NCBI GenBank assembly: GCA_023678885.1 | Contig: CM043013.1 | Span: forward strand, 1-64,000 | Source: Pogostemon cablin | Taxonomy: Eukaryota > Streptophyta > Magnoliopsida > Lamiales > Lamiaceae | Length of the DNA stretch: 64,000 nucleotides | Reading direction: 5' to 3' | Shown here: one piece after another, positions 1-9,806 of the stretch | Layout: each line of letters opens with the position of its first letter | Position numbering within the stretch: the first letter of the stretch is position 1 | The notes under the pieces: model-generated | Seen by the model: only the letters and a program-made list of their open reading frames with translations | Told to the model about the DNA's origin: nothing | Database searches by the model: none | Position numbers and translations under genes: made by a program

Positions 1-1288
1 CCACCATTCCTCAATCACTCACACAAAAGGGGTAAATATTAAGCTTAAGTGGGTAATCAAGGCTTGTAATGTGCTAAATTCACAAGAAATAGGCTTAAAG
101 ACTCAAAGTGGTTGACTAGGGATGATGTTCATGGTAGGGAGGGAAATATTTGGCAATGACTATAAATGACAAGGATGGCCTTAGATCATGTGACTAATCT
201 CCATTAATCGGGCTCGTTCCTATAGTCCTTGAGCAAGTTCTAGTATATCAAACACAACCAATTCACTCATGAAGAAAAATACCATGTATGCACGGTTGAG
301 GCTCAAATGCTCACAAGCTTATGCTCGGACCTTAAGAAACTTATTACACCACATTCATCTCAAAATTGAACAAGTTAAGTAAAACATGTCACAATTCGAA
401 AGTGTAGAGATTCTTAATCATAACTTGTCATCACTTATCACAACAACATGTCATCACTCATATTCAAAAATGACTCACAACCTCTCTAAACAAACACCCA
501 AATCAACCCTAAACAAGAATAAGAAAACACACAAAACATAAAATAAAGACTTAACAAACAAGAAACAAAACAAAAACACATAACATGCAAGACTAAATAT
601 CACCATCATTAATAATAAAGCACACATTCTATATCATCCATGACAATTTAGCTCACAATAATCCCAACCTTAATTGAAAAGGAAACCTCCCAAAAATATA
701 ACAAATGAAGTAATATGCTAATCACATCAATCCAAATCAAAAACAATTCATGTCAAGCAACTAGAAGTGGTAGAGTATAGAGTGAACTCCCTCAATAGGC
801 ATTTGGTAGTGGAAATGGTTGGCACTAGCTTCCGGATTGAATACACAACAAATCTCGACTTGATCTCCGGGCTCAATTCGTGCTTCCACTACACTTCATT
901 CATACTCAACAACTCATCAAAAATATTAGCTCAACAATATCATTAAAAATATGGATTATCATGTACTTCAACACAACCAAACGTACCAAAATCAATCCAA
1001 AACTCATGAGAAACATTTTAAAATTAGCCCAAAACTACGAAAAGTATATGCTTTCAAGACAAAGTATGTCACGCCACATCATATCCCCCCAAACTTAAAT
1101 TGAAACAAGACTTTCGAGGTAAGTTTGTAAAAGTGGTATGACTTACTTTCACACTTCAAATCAAGCACTCTTCGTGTCTTCAATACGCATCTTCCTCACA
1201 AGCACAATCAACCTACATACCAAAAAATGCAAAACAAACAAATCCACCATCCTTATTGAAAGCATTAAATAAAGCAATAAAGATAATA
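1..1288 (-). mobile_element. Element W: 3' non-coding region
   Basis: Read on the minus strand, this follows the stop codon of the 447-codon W reading frame and leads toward a 3' LTR that lies beyond the left edge. It has no credible gene. It holds blocks also seen in the 3' regions of Y, Z and U, for example a segment around a cluster reading CTCGTTCCTATAG in reverse at about 205-220, and a purine tract TAAGTTTGGGGGG at 1085-1097. The short open frame at 880-1098 has no recognisable features and is treated as chance. Confidence 0.7.
1085..1097 (-). promoter_or_regulatory. Internal polypurine tract (W)
   Basis: The minus strand reads TAAGTTTGGGGGG followed by ATATGATG, a close copy of the terminal polypurine tract and LTR start of W at 6034-6015. 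It lies about 250 bp after the W stop codon. The same arrangement occurs in Y, Z and U. A polypurine tract normally primes plus-strand DNA synthesis; whether this internal copy does is inference. Confidence 0.5.
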
Positions 1289-1337
1289 ATGGGTTGCCTC
1301 CCATCTAGCGCTAAGTTTAACGTCTTCAAGCCGGACG
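1289..1337 (-). other. Twin hairpin motif after the W stop codon
   Basis: On the minus strand, arms CGTC and GACG (1321-1337) are followed by GATGGG-AGGCAA-CCCATT (1289-1306), a stem with an AGGCAA loop. Z has the same loop with the stem GGTGGG/CCCACC, so the second pair is A-T here and G-C there. The motif sits 14 bp beyond the stop codon of the 447-codon frame. Confidence 0.65.
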
Positions 1338-1350
1338 GGATATGGAGAAC

Positions 1351-2694
1351 TCATTGGAATGGCCACGGATATCTTTTGTCCTTGCCAACGAATTTTAAAC
1401 GTTGTTCTTCTTTCTCTACTAGGCACTTGTGGCAAGAGACGGCCTCCGTTGCATCCTTCAAGCATGGCTTCAAAAATTCGACTCTCTTGAGCTTACACTC
1501 CATTTTCCTTTCCACTCTTGAACACCAATTATTCCTCTTCACCAAATAGACCCCCAACATCTCTTCGAGTTCTCTTTTATTTCTAAGGAGATGAGAAAAA
1601 TCAATGGGTAAAACAAAGTCAATGTAAACAATATTATCAAATTCAAAGCAACATAAAGAGTTTAAAGGTTTAGAAATGCTCATTTCACTCTTCAAGTTAT
1701 CATCACTTGCATCTTGATTTTGTTCCTCTTCATCAACATCATTTGCCTCAATATGCTCTTCAAATACCTCATTTGATTCTTCATCTCTCAAATTCTTTTC
1801 TTCCTCCAACCCTTCTTCAACTTTACTCTCCTCTTCAAGTTCTTCAACTTGTTGAAAATTGGTCAAAGCATTTACAATTTGGTTCACTTGATGCTCCAAT
1901 GCTTCCAACCTCTTCTCAGTTGCCTCATTTCTTTTCTTCCACTCTTCAAAGGTTGCTTCTTCTCTTTTCTTGCTCTCCTCAAGGTTTGCTATCATCATCT
2001 CAATCAAGACTTCTAAGGATGATTTTTCTTTCTCAATATGTTGAAACTCTCCTCCCTCTTGGTTGTCAAAATTCCATCCTTGAATTGGTGGGTAATTCCC
2101 ATGAAAACTTCCTTCGTAGATATGTTGAAAATTTCCTTGGAAATCATCCACTCCCATGAAAGAAATATCTCCGACTTGATGCGTAGGCATCCTCCACTCT
2201 TCTTGTTCCATAGGGCTAGGAATCGACACACCTTGCACATTTAGAGCACCCCCCAAACTTGAACTAGGCAAGACTTGACCATAAGCACCTTGATTCATCA
2301 TCCTTATTTGTCTTGTCAATTCCAAGGTAGCGGGTGTAATTATCTCGGAGGATTCATTTTGAAGAAAACTTGATTGATGATTTTGACCTTCATCACTACC
2401 TTGAGCACATCTTGTATATAATTCCAATAAGGCGTAATTTTGGAACGGAGGGGAAGTGTTGGTGTTGGGATTTGGTGGAGAATAAGTGTATTCTTGATAC
2501 GGGTAGAATGTATTTGCATTGTAAGCTTGTTGCCAATCCCCATTTCTTCCTTGATTGTAGTATTGAGAGTTATCTTGATTCATTAGGAAATTGTAACCAT
2601 AGTTGCTCTCATTCATATAGCATCTTGATTGTTGAGGTGGAACCCTTTCACTTTGATCCCCAAAAACATGTGTGAATTCGTTCCAACCATCCAT
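1351..2694 (-). CDS. W-encoded coiled-coil protein, 447 aa (Gag-like, unrecognised)
   Basis: This is an intact 447-residue frame inside retroelement W. I do not recognise a named domain. Residues 1-210 are rich in Asn, Gln, Tyr, Gly and Phe (low-complexity). Residues of roughly 220-290 are Glu/Lys/Leu-rich and look like a coiled coil containing LEHQVNQIVNAL. An acidic stretch follows at about 285-335, then a basic tail ending KDKRYPWPFQ. It lacks the AxxWY and FLxxYFP-type signatures of the retrotransposon Gag fold, a CCHC knuckle, and any protease or RT motif. The upstream copy A (2974-4187) encodes a related LEHQVSQIAS coiled coil, so the family is real rather than a chance frame. A structural, self-assembling role like Gag is inference. 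It begins 212 bp past a primer-binding site at 2907-2924. Confidence 0.6.
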   Translation of the reverse strand: MDGWNEFTHVFGDQSERVPPQQSRCYMNESNYGYNFLMNQDNSQYYNQGRNGDWQQAYNANTFYPYQEYTYSPPNPNTNTSPPFQNYALLELYTRCAQGSDEGQNHQSSFLQNESSEIITPATLELTRQIRMMNQGAYGQVLPSSSLGGALNVQGVSIPSPMEQEEWRMPTHQVGDISFMGVDDFQGNFQHIYEGSFHGNYPPIQGWNFDNQEGGEFQHIEKEKSSLEVLIEMMIANLEESKKREEATFEEWKKRNEATEKRLEALEHQVNQIVNALTNFQQVEELEEESKVEEGLEEEKNLRDEESNEVFEEHIEANDVDEEEQNQDASDDNLKSEMSISKPLNSLCCFEFDNIVYIDFVLPIDFSHLLRNKRELEEMLGVYLVKRNNWCSRVERKMECKLKRVEFLKPCLKDATEAVSCHKCLVEKEEQRLKFVGKDKRYPWPFQ

Positions 2695-2906
2695 TTAAAT
2701 GCTCTCCTCAAGGCTTACTACAATTCTTCTTCAAACGTACTATTTTTGGCTTTGATCCCCATTCCTCTTCTCTCAAGGTAGTGTCAAGTACCTATCAAAA
2801 TGAATAAATGAGATCAAAAATTTTCAAATAAATAATATAAAGCAATAAAAATATCTCTAGTAATACCAATCGAAACACTCCTTCGTTAAACCACTAGCAA
2901 CCGTTG

Positions 2907-2924
2907 CCTCCCCGACAACGACGC
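2907..2924 (-). promoter_or_regulatory. Primer-binding site, W copy B (tRNA-Asp type)
   Basis: The minus strand reads TGGCGTCGTTGTCGGGGA, close to TGGCGCCGTTGCCGGGGA, the complement of the tRNA-Asp 3' end used by Athila-type elements. Just upstream only CTAATCA remains of the LTR. That is fused to the post-ORF motif of copy A (GACGTTAAAC), so the intervening LTR has been deleted. Confidence 0.75.
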
Positions 2925-2973
2925 CATTTGATTAGTAAGTTTAACGTCTTCAAGCCGGACGATAGTCTTTAGC

Positions 2974-4187
2974 TCATGGTGGTCTTGAATAGTCCTTAGG
3001 CACTATCATAGGTTTCTTCTTGAAGTAGTGCCTTGTGCTCTCCCGTTCAACCACTAGAACAGTTCCCTTCTTGTTATATAGCTCAAGCAATTGTTCTCCG
3101 AAGGCGTTCTTCACAAGAAATGGCCCTTTCCACTTGTTCCACTTTTTCCATGGGGCTTTATATGCATTTTGAACTTCAACCACATCCCCGGTAAGAATTC
3201 GGGCATTGACAAGTGTTGATGCCCTCTTGCAACCTTTTTCCTACAATCACCAAATAAATTTTTATCAATAAAATCATGAAAGTTCTTAAGAGAATTTGAA
3301 ATTTCAATAGAATGAGAAGGTTTAGGCTTGTGGGGAGTGAAATCCATGATCTTAGTTTCCGGAGGCTTCTTTTCTTCCATAAGGGCATGAATCTCTTCTC
3401 GATTTTGATGTTTTACTTTCTCAACCATCTCTTCAAGAGACTTGACAAATTTATCGAATTCCTCCGTCAACTCTTCTTTCAACTTTGTAGCTTTCACCCA
3501 CTTAGGCACCCTTTCTCTCTTTTCCTTCATCACCTCATCAACCCCCAAACTAGCCTCTTTCCTAATCCTTCATGACCATGCATTCACTTTTTGTTCCGGA
3601 GGTAGAAGGCTTGTTATTCTCTTCTTGAAGTCTCTCCACGGTGGACGCTATTTGACTTACTTGGTGCTCCAATGAATTCAACTTAGCACCAAATGCTACG
3701 ATTGCATTTGTCATCATTTCGCACAAGTTTCCAATTCTATCCATCCATGCTTCATTAGACTTTCTATCCTTCTCTATCCGATCCATAACCATTTCAAACA
3801 TCTTTTCTCCAAACATTGCTATGTGGTCACTTTGGGTGGAATAAGAGGTGTTGGAGTCTTGAAAATTTCCCCATAGATGTTGTTGATTTCCTTCTTGATG
3901 TCTAGAAAATTTCCTTGAAAAACATCTTCCACACCTTGAGAGTATACTTGATGACTCATTTGATGAGGAACTCCAAAATCTCCATAACCTTGTTGTAGGA
4001 ATTGCATATCTTGTACTCCGAAATCCGGTTGCAAATTAGGCTCACAATTTGGCGTTTGAAATACTTGAAAATTTCCTTGTGTGTTCATAGCGGAATGAGC
4101 ACTTCTATTCACCATATCTCGAATAATATCCATGTAGCTCATATTTTTGGGCTTGTCCTCCTTTTTCTTCCTTCTCAAGGTATGCAC
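2974..4187 (-). pseudogene. W copy A: broken coiled-coil/GPF-tail reading frame
   Basis: Three frame-shifted pieces (4187-3819, 3816-3562, 3548-2974) together parallel the 447-aa W protein. The first piece is Gln/Asn/Phe-rich (HTLRRKKKEDKPKN near the start). The second holds a coiled coil with LEHQVSQIAS. The third has a basic/acidic helix, then, after a frame change near 3180, ILTGDVVEVQ followed by KWKGPFLVK and KKGTVLVVER. The GDVV...KWKGPF layout resembles the C-terminal GPY/F module of Ty3/gypsy integrases, although no integrase core precedes it. The frame ends just before GACGTTAAAC, the usual post-ORF motif. It is broken and probably not translated as one protein. Confidence 0.6.
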
Positions 4188-4305
4188 CTACAAGAGAAAG
4201 AAAAGTTTGAACAAAATTTTCCAAAGCAAATATAAGATGCAAAAAAAAAAATGTCCTTATTAAGACCACTCTAAACAATCCTTCGTCAAAACTAGCGACG
4301 TTACC

Positions 4306-4323
4306 TCCCTGGCAACGACGCCA
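4306..4323 (-). promoter_or_regulatory. Primer-binding site, W copy A (tRNA-Asp type)
   Basis: The minus strand reads TGGCGTCGTTGCCAGGGA, beginning 2 nt after the LTR end TTAATCA. It matches the Athila-type tRNA-Asp site with a few substitutions, and it fixes the direction of W as minus. Confidence 0.8.
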
Positions 4324-4325
4324 TT

Positions 4326-6020
4326 TGATTAATCATAATATAGTCGGGATAACCAATTAAAGAATTTATCGAACCACAGGGAGGAAGGCACTAGAGTTTA
4401 AGCGATCTCAAGTTTATTGTGATTTTATAAGGACGTCGAAAAGGAGGATAGACAAGCATGCAAATAAATGCAGTTAAACTAATGCAAGGATAAAAGGAAT
4501 GCAAAGATAAATGGGTTCCAAATGATGCAAGGATGAGATTAACAATAATCATGGCAAAGATAATTAAGTAATTATGCAATTAATTCTAATCTCTCATGGA
4601 CAAGGTATAGAAGCGATCACTAATTCCACTTAAACTCTCTCTCGAGATGGATAGGATGTAGGCCCTCAACAAGGCTCCCAAACGCACATAGGATCGAGAT
4701 AATAGTAAACACCTCCCACTAGGTACTAATTACTCTATGAGTTCCCTAATTAGGTACTAAATCATAAGCAATATTCCCTTTTAAGGTACTATGAATTCAC
4801 TAATTGTTTGGGTCTCCTCATTTAATCAACCAACCTCTCGATTAAGCTAATCAAATGTTCTATCAAAGGGTTCTAAATTATGAAGGACTTCTCAATCTCT
4901 TCACAACCTATAATGCATATGAAGTGTATGATGAAATGATTCAATGAACTATCCTAAACACATAATTGATTTCTCAATCTAATTACATGCCCATGACAAT
5001 TAATCACACATGTCATCATATAAATCAAGCAATAAACAATCAATAATAGAAATAACACAAAGCCCATTCAAGATTAAAATCCAATTGCATAAATACTAAA
5101 TTATCCAACACCAATCATGGAGCTAATCTCACAAAGGAGATTAGCCTCTCATATCCATAAGAAAATTAACATAGACATTAAGATCCTTACAAAACATGAT
5201 CAATCTATAAAGAAATGCACAAAAATTAGAATTAGATTCCCCCTTTGAAGTGCTTCAATGGAGATCTCCTTCTTCTTCTTGTGATCTCACTCTCCCTTGC
5301 TTCCTTGATCACTTGGATGGTGGATTTGATGGAGGGGACCAAGTGTAGATGGATGGATGAAGAATGGATGAAGATGATGGTGAAGAATGGAGAAAATGGT
5401 GTGTGAGGTGTGTGTGGAAGGGTGGAATTTCGTGGGTTGGATCTCAAATGTTGAATAAAGGGGTATTTGTACCCCTTGGGAAGCTTCTAGAATAATCTAA
5501 TTTTTTTGCAGGAATTTACACCTACACGGCTCGTGTGCTGCTACACGGCCCGAGTTTCTGTCGGCGACACGGCTCGTGTTCTGCACACGGCCACAGGGGT
5601 GGCCGTGTTGTGCAATCTGGCGTCCGCACACGACCAACAGCACAGGCCCGTGCGCGGTACACGGTCCGAGTCGTGTCTGGGATTCTGGTCAACGGCGAGC
5701 TTCGAACAGCGCACGGCTCGTGCGCCACACACAGCCACAAGGATGGCCGTGTTGTGTCTTCTGGCCTCCGCACACGGCTTCCATTATAGGCCCGTGTTTG
5801 GCTGTCTGCTTCACTATTTTGGCTCGTTCTTCCTCGTTTCAACTCCGAATTGAGATCCGCTTTTTCTTATGCCTTCCTTATCATATCTAGGTTTAAGCTC
5901 ATTCACTCACAATTCAATAAAAACACAAAACACAACCAAATAGCACATAAAATACGGATAAAATAATACAAAAACACATATAAAAAGACACTAAAATCTA
6001 GGTGAAAATATCACTCATCA
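4326..6020 (-). mobile_element. Element W: full LTR (1695 bp)
   Basis: On the minus strand this begins TGATGAGTGATATTTTCACC directly after a polypurine tract and ends TTAATCA directly before a primer-binding site. It therefore acts as a 3' LTR for sequence to its right and a 5' LTR for sequence to its left. That is the signature of a tandem or recombined element. It contains a cluster of ACACGG/CCGTGT motifs at 5518-5790 and a TATA-like TACAAATA at 5463-5470. A second copy of its 5' half, on the plus strand, lies at 27498-28335. Confidence 0.85.
5518..5790 (-). repeat. ACACGG/CCGTGT motif cluster in W LTR
   Basis: A GC-rich patch in an AT-rich LTR. It is built from many copies of ACACGG(C) and its complement, for example in GGCCGTGTTGTGC-like strings at about 5600 and 5745. 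It lies just upstream (minus sense) of the TATA-like box. The plus-strand copy of this LTR has the same cluster at 27765-27890. Confidence 0.7.
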
Positions 6021-6034
6021 CACCCCCAAACTTA
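6021..6034 (-). promoter_or_regulatory. Terminal polypurine tract of W
   Basis: The minus strand reads TAAGTTTGGGGGTG immediately before the LTR start TGATGAG. This is the expected plus-strand priming site. Confidence 0.8.
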
Positions 6035-6372
6035 AAGTGTTGTGCGTCCCCGAACAACAAAAATGATAAACCGAGGGGTGAGATTTTCACCTTGGAAAAG
6101 ACTAAAAGAATATAAGTAATAACACATCGATAGCAATAAGAATTACAAACTATGCTAAGGCATCCTACATCAATAAAATCATAACATGAGAAATTAACAA
6201 GTTCAATCAAAAGAGAATAAAGTGTAATATAATCCCTTTTAAGTTTAAGCTCATTCACACACAATTCAATAAAAACACAAAACACAACCAAATAGCACAT
6301 AAAATACGGATAAAATAATACGAAAACACATATAAAAAGACACTAAAATCTAGGTGAAAATATCACTCATTA
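6035..6372 (-). mobile_element. Element W: internal tail plus LTR stub
   Basis: 6035-6242 is the end of a W internal 3' region. 6243-6372 is a second copy of the first 130 bp of the W LTR, nearly identical to 5890-6020. It ends at 6372, where TGATGAG has become TAATGAG. The stub joins directly to the 3' tail, so most of an LTR and the whole internal region of this unit have been deleted. Confidence 0.75.
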
Positions 6373-6937
6373 GTTGAGCTGGAAGGAAATGAGAGAAAAG
6401 AAAATTAGAAGAGCATGAGACTAGATAGCCTTGAAGTATAAAAATCTGCAGTACAAAAGATCTCCGGTTTTAATTCTCTACTAATTGAGTTACTTTATCC
6501 ATATATTTCCTACCCTTGCCAAAGAGCCAACATTACATCCAAAAGAAAAGTCATTTTTAATCCCATTGTCGAATCATACTTTTAGTGGTAGAAAGTTTGA
6601 GACGTTTGACAAGCTTATGGTTACGCATGCACTTGAATTGAATTTGAGCTTAAACACCTTAACCCATAAGTGTACATCTTTTACACTTGAGTGTGAGTGA
6701 TATATACTTCTCATGAGAACATGTCAATTGAGCATTTGAATTGGTGGTGATTGTCTTAACTTGTATGCTTTGAATTGATTATTACATGTAATGAGAGTTG
6801 CATGACCAAAGTTGATGACAATTGTACTGTGAATAGGGTATTGGTCATAGTCCTTGTTTCCCCACTAATTTTCTAACTCTCTCTATCTTTATTTTTATTT
6901 TGTTGCCTCGGGACGAGCAACGGGTAAGTTTGGGGAT
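6373..6937 (+). mobile_element. Element X: 3' non-coding remnant
   Basis: This is the plus-strand end of an Athila-type internal region, cut at 6373 by W. It includes the conserved block GAGTTACTTTATCCATAT...GAGCCAACATTACA at 6486-6538, also found in Y, Z and U. It finishes with GGACGAGCAACGGG and the polypurine tract AAGTTTGGGGAT at 6926-6937. The short open frame at 6485-6700 overlaps this block and is not a gene. Confidence 0.8.
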
Positions 6938-9036
6938 TGATGAGAGTTAAAATAAGCGTGTTTTATTGTCCAATTGAACACCTATTTGGTTGATATTGTT
7001 GTACTTTATGAGCACAATGGTATTATATTCATTATATGTGAGAATCATGTGCACTTAAGGTGTTTTGTTGTGTTTTAGGTGGAAAAAGGACCAAAAGTGT
7101 AAAGTTGGAGAAAAGGTGCAATTTGTGCATTGATGCTGAAAAACGCACGTCCAACTTTCATAATTATTCTCTGTTTGTGTAGAGCTCAAAAATGGTAGTG
7201 TGATACATGGTTGGAAATCCACTGAAGAGAGAGTCATTTTGGCGTAAAGAACATCCGAATTAAAGTCCGAACGTGGAAGTTATGAGCAAAGTGGTGACGC
7301 CGCACGAGCTGTGCCGAAAAGAATTACAGTGCTATTTTCCATGGCCTGTTACATATTCAATTCTTGGAGTTTTTATGAGTTCTTTATATGGATAGAAATT
7401 TAAGGAAGAAAGGATCGCGTGAGCACAAAAATCACTCAATTCAGAGGTCAGATGTGAATGTTATACGCGAAACGGTGGGACTACGCAAGCTGATTCCCAC
7501 CGGTTCGACCACGACGTTGGGGTTCGACCTGCCATTTGGTCGAACCAAGTGCAGAATACTTCCAGAAGGTGGGTTCGACCAGGACCAAGGGGTTCGACCT
7601 GTTCAACAGGTCGAACCAGTTTGCGAGAAGAGGGGTTCAACAACGACGTTGGGGTTCGACCTGTACAACAGGTCGAACCATGGTCGAACCAGTGCCGAAT
7701 TCATCCAGTAGCATGGTTCGCACGACTGTGGTTCGACCTGGGAAGAGTGGTTTGACCTGTTTGTGAGGTCAAATCGCGCTTCGGAAACTTACCAAATTCC
7801 GTATTTTTGATGCCTAAAACGCGTGTGATCACTTGAAAAGCCCATTCCAAGCCTAGGAGACGTGATTACAAGTATAAAGAAGGTCTAGGCAGCCACAAAA
7901 AAGGGAGGAACACAAAAACAAGAGAGGAGAAGAGAGGTACAACATACAACACCCCACAAGGGGGGATCACCCCCAACCATCATCCACTTCCTTTCCTCCA
8001 TCCATCCATCACTTTGAAGATTCGTTTGTGGAATCAAGAGGAGAACCAAGAGGAGGATTCAAGAGCAAGAAGGACAAGATGATGCCACATCAAGGGTTTA
8101 TTCGTTTTCTAATTTATCTTGTATTTTTCTGACATCCGGGTAAGATCTATCCAACACCCATGATGATTCTTCGCAACATCATGGGCTAGTGCCTTTTTGG
8201 TAGAACTAGGGTTGTAAAGGTTTTATCTAGTTAATTGAACTTCCATGTGTACACTCCGTACAACACTACTTGTGGATTTATTTTATATAAGATTGTGCTT
8301 TTTTAATTCATACTCATAGTCGTTTTGTGCATTAATGTGTAGAGTCTGAATACATAACATGGTTATTGGTTGAGTGCGTTCATTGTTGAACAAGGTTTTA
8401 TGTTATATAATTCTAAGTGAAGGGATTCCGAAGTCTTATTAGAACTATCTTATATAAATACTTGTTAATTGAATGAGAATTTGGGTTAATAAGTAGGATA
8501 AAGAGGATAAAGAGGATAATTTCATAGTACCTATAAAGAGAGATCATATCGGGTTAGAGTACCAATCCTAGAGGGAAATAATTGATACTGATAGTACCTA
8601 GAAAGGGGGGTGAATTATATCTCTTGCTCCGAGGTTATTCACACGTGTTACACGCATGTTTACTTGTGTCTAAAGAGTAGATATGCATGGTTTAGAGATA
8701 CGTCCATATTCCACAAGGCAGAGTCGGACATTGACACATGGAAGGGAAATTAATGAGTAAAACTGGATTATCCTAGAGCTACCTATTCTCCTACTTGATC
8801 CACTTTCGTATTCTTCGAGTGATATTTTATATTATTTGTTATTTTTATTCAATTGTTTAGTAGTTTAATAATTAAATCTCCAAATCTTATTGTCACTTGT
8901 CTTAATTAAATTAGACAATAATTAAATTAATAATACGCCGTCCCTTGGGTTCGATATTCACTTGGTCACCTTTCGAGACTACAATCGATATCATTCATAC
9001 TTGGTGATTAAGTGTGTGTTGAGAAAACACTCATCA
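6938..9036 (+). mobile_element. Element X: LTR (2099 bp)
   Basis: It starts TGATGAGAGTTAAAATAAGC after the polypurine tract and ends ACACTCATCA, giving matched TGATGAG/CTCATCA ends. The sequence to the right continues the LTR of Y in mid-sequence, so X inserted into the Y 5' LTR. A GGTTCGACC cluster lies at 7497-7760 and a TATA box TATAAAGA at 7873. No internal region of X remains on the right side. Confidence 0.85.
7497..7760. repeat. GGTTCGACC motif cluster in X LTR
   Basis: About ten copies of GGTTCGACC or its complement GGTCGAACC lie within 260 bp, some as near-palindromes such as GTTCGACCTGTACAACAGG. The cluster occupies LTR positions of about 560-820, just before the TATA box. Several frames stay open through it because of the repeat composition; these are not genes. 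Confidence 0.8.
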
Positions 9037-9601
9037 CAATGCAATTAGACAATCAAGTAGGAAGTGAATAGAACCTTGTAGTAATTCCAGAAAATATCTT
9101 GTTAGTCGGGCTTACCATCCGGAGGTATTGTTGCTTGCTTTGATTAGTATCTAAGAATAAGGCTTGGTAATATTTGTGTACCTTAGGATTTAAACCAGAT
9201 TATACTGTTAGCTTAGAATCGAATTATATTCGGTGGGATAACAGGGATATGTGGTGTATTTTCAGTGAAACTGCATGAATGAACAATCGTAAGTTTAATA
9301 ACCCAAATTAATTAGTCTCTACCTGATACCTTAGAATTGTTCGTTATCTCTTGATTAGAAACTTGCTTCTACTTTTATTGCCTTTTAATTAATTTAGTTA
9401 TTTATATTTTCAGTAATTTAGATAATTAATTCACTACAAACATTGGAAATTGGTTACTCAATTCTGATTAATTAGTAATTAATAGTAAAATAAATAGTTG
9501 GCTGTCTCAGTGGGATCGATAATTTAACTTGGGTGCTCGCTGCTACAATTGATATACTTACACTTGAGGATTAAATTATAGTGCGTAGAAAAAGCCTATC
9601 A
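9037..9601 (+). mobile_element. Element Y: truncated 5' LTR
   Basis: Nearly identical to 14247-14810, the last third of the Y 3' LTR, and ending GCCTATCA. The first two thirds are missing from the window because X inserted here. Only scattered substitutions separate the two copies, so Y is moderately young. Confidence 0.85.
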
Positions 9602-9607
9602 AGTTTA

Positions 9608-9625
9608 TGGCGCCATTGCCGGGGA
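9608..9625 (+). promoter_or_regulatory. Primer-binding site of Y (tRNA-Asp type)
   Basis: TGGCGCCATTGCCGGGGA, one substitution from the tRNA-Asp complement, 6 nt after the LTR end. Confidence 0.85.
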
Positions 9626-9639
9626 TCGAACTGGCACTG

Positions 9640-9800
9640 CTCAATTATCTGCTCGGGACAAGCCGCCTCCTGCCGATGCCGAGTCGTTGCCGAGTGGGGT
9701 GTCGGCCGGTTCAGACGTGCTCTCTAATTTGGCTGAAACCTAGCTCGGCTCAATTGCCCCTCAGCTTGATCCGAGCGAGCCAGCGAGCAGTCCTTCGGGT
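9640..9800 (+). repeat. GCCGAG/CTCGG motif cluster in Y interior
   Basis: The segment between the primer-binding site and the protease region holds repeated GCCGAG, GCTCGG and GAGCGAGC strings. These are the same motif as the cluster in the Y LTR at 13395-13555. The gag region expected here is absent. Confidence 0.6.
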
Positions 9801-9806
9801 TTTCCA

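Noticed and set aside
1707..2159. Plus-strand 150-codon frame opposite the W protein
   Set aside because: Antisense shadow of the 447-codon frame; Leu/Pro/His-rich with no domain.
5506..5890. Overlapping open frames on both strands in the W LTR
   Set aside because: They coincide with the GC-rich motif cluster, which lacks stops in several frames at once. There is no domain and no conservation in the copy at 27765-27890.
7497..7760. Possible Pol III B-box or tRNA remnants, because GGTTCGA resembles the T-loop consensus
   Set aside because: The motif recurs about ten times on both strands with no A-box, cloverleaf or terminator, so it is a repeat cluster, not tRNA genes.
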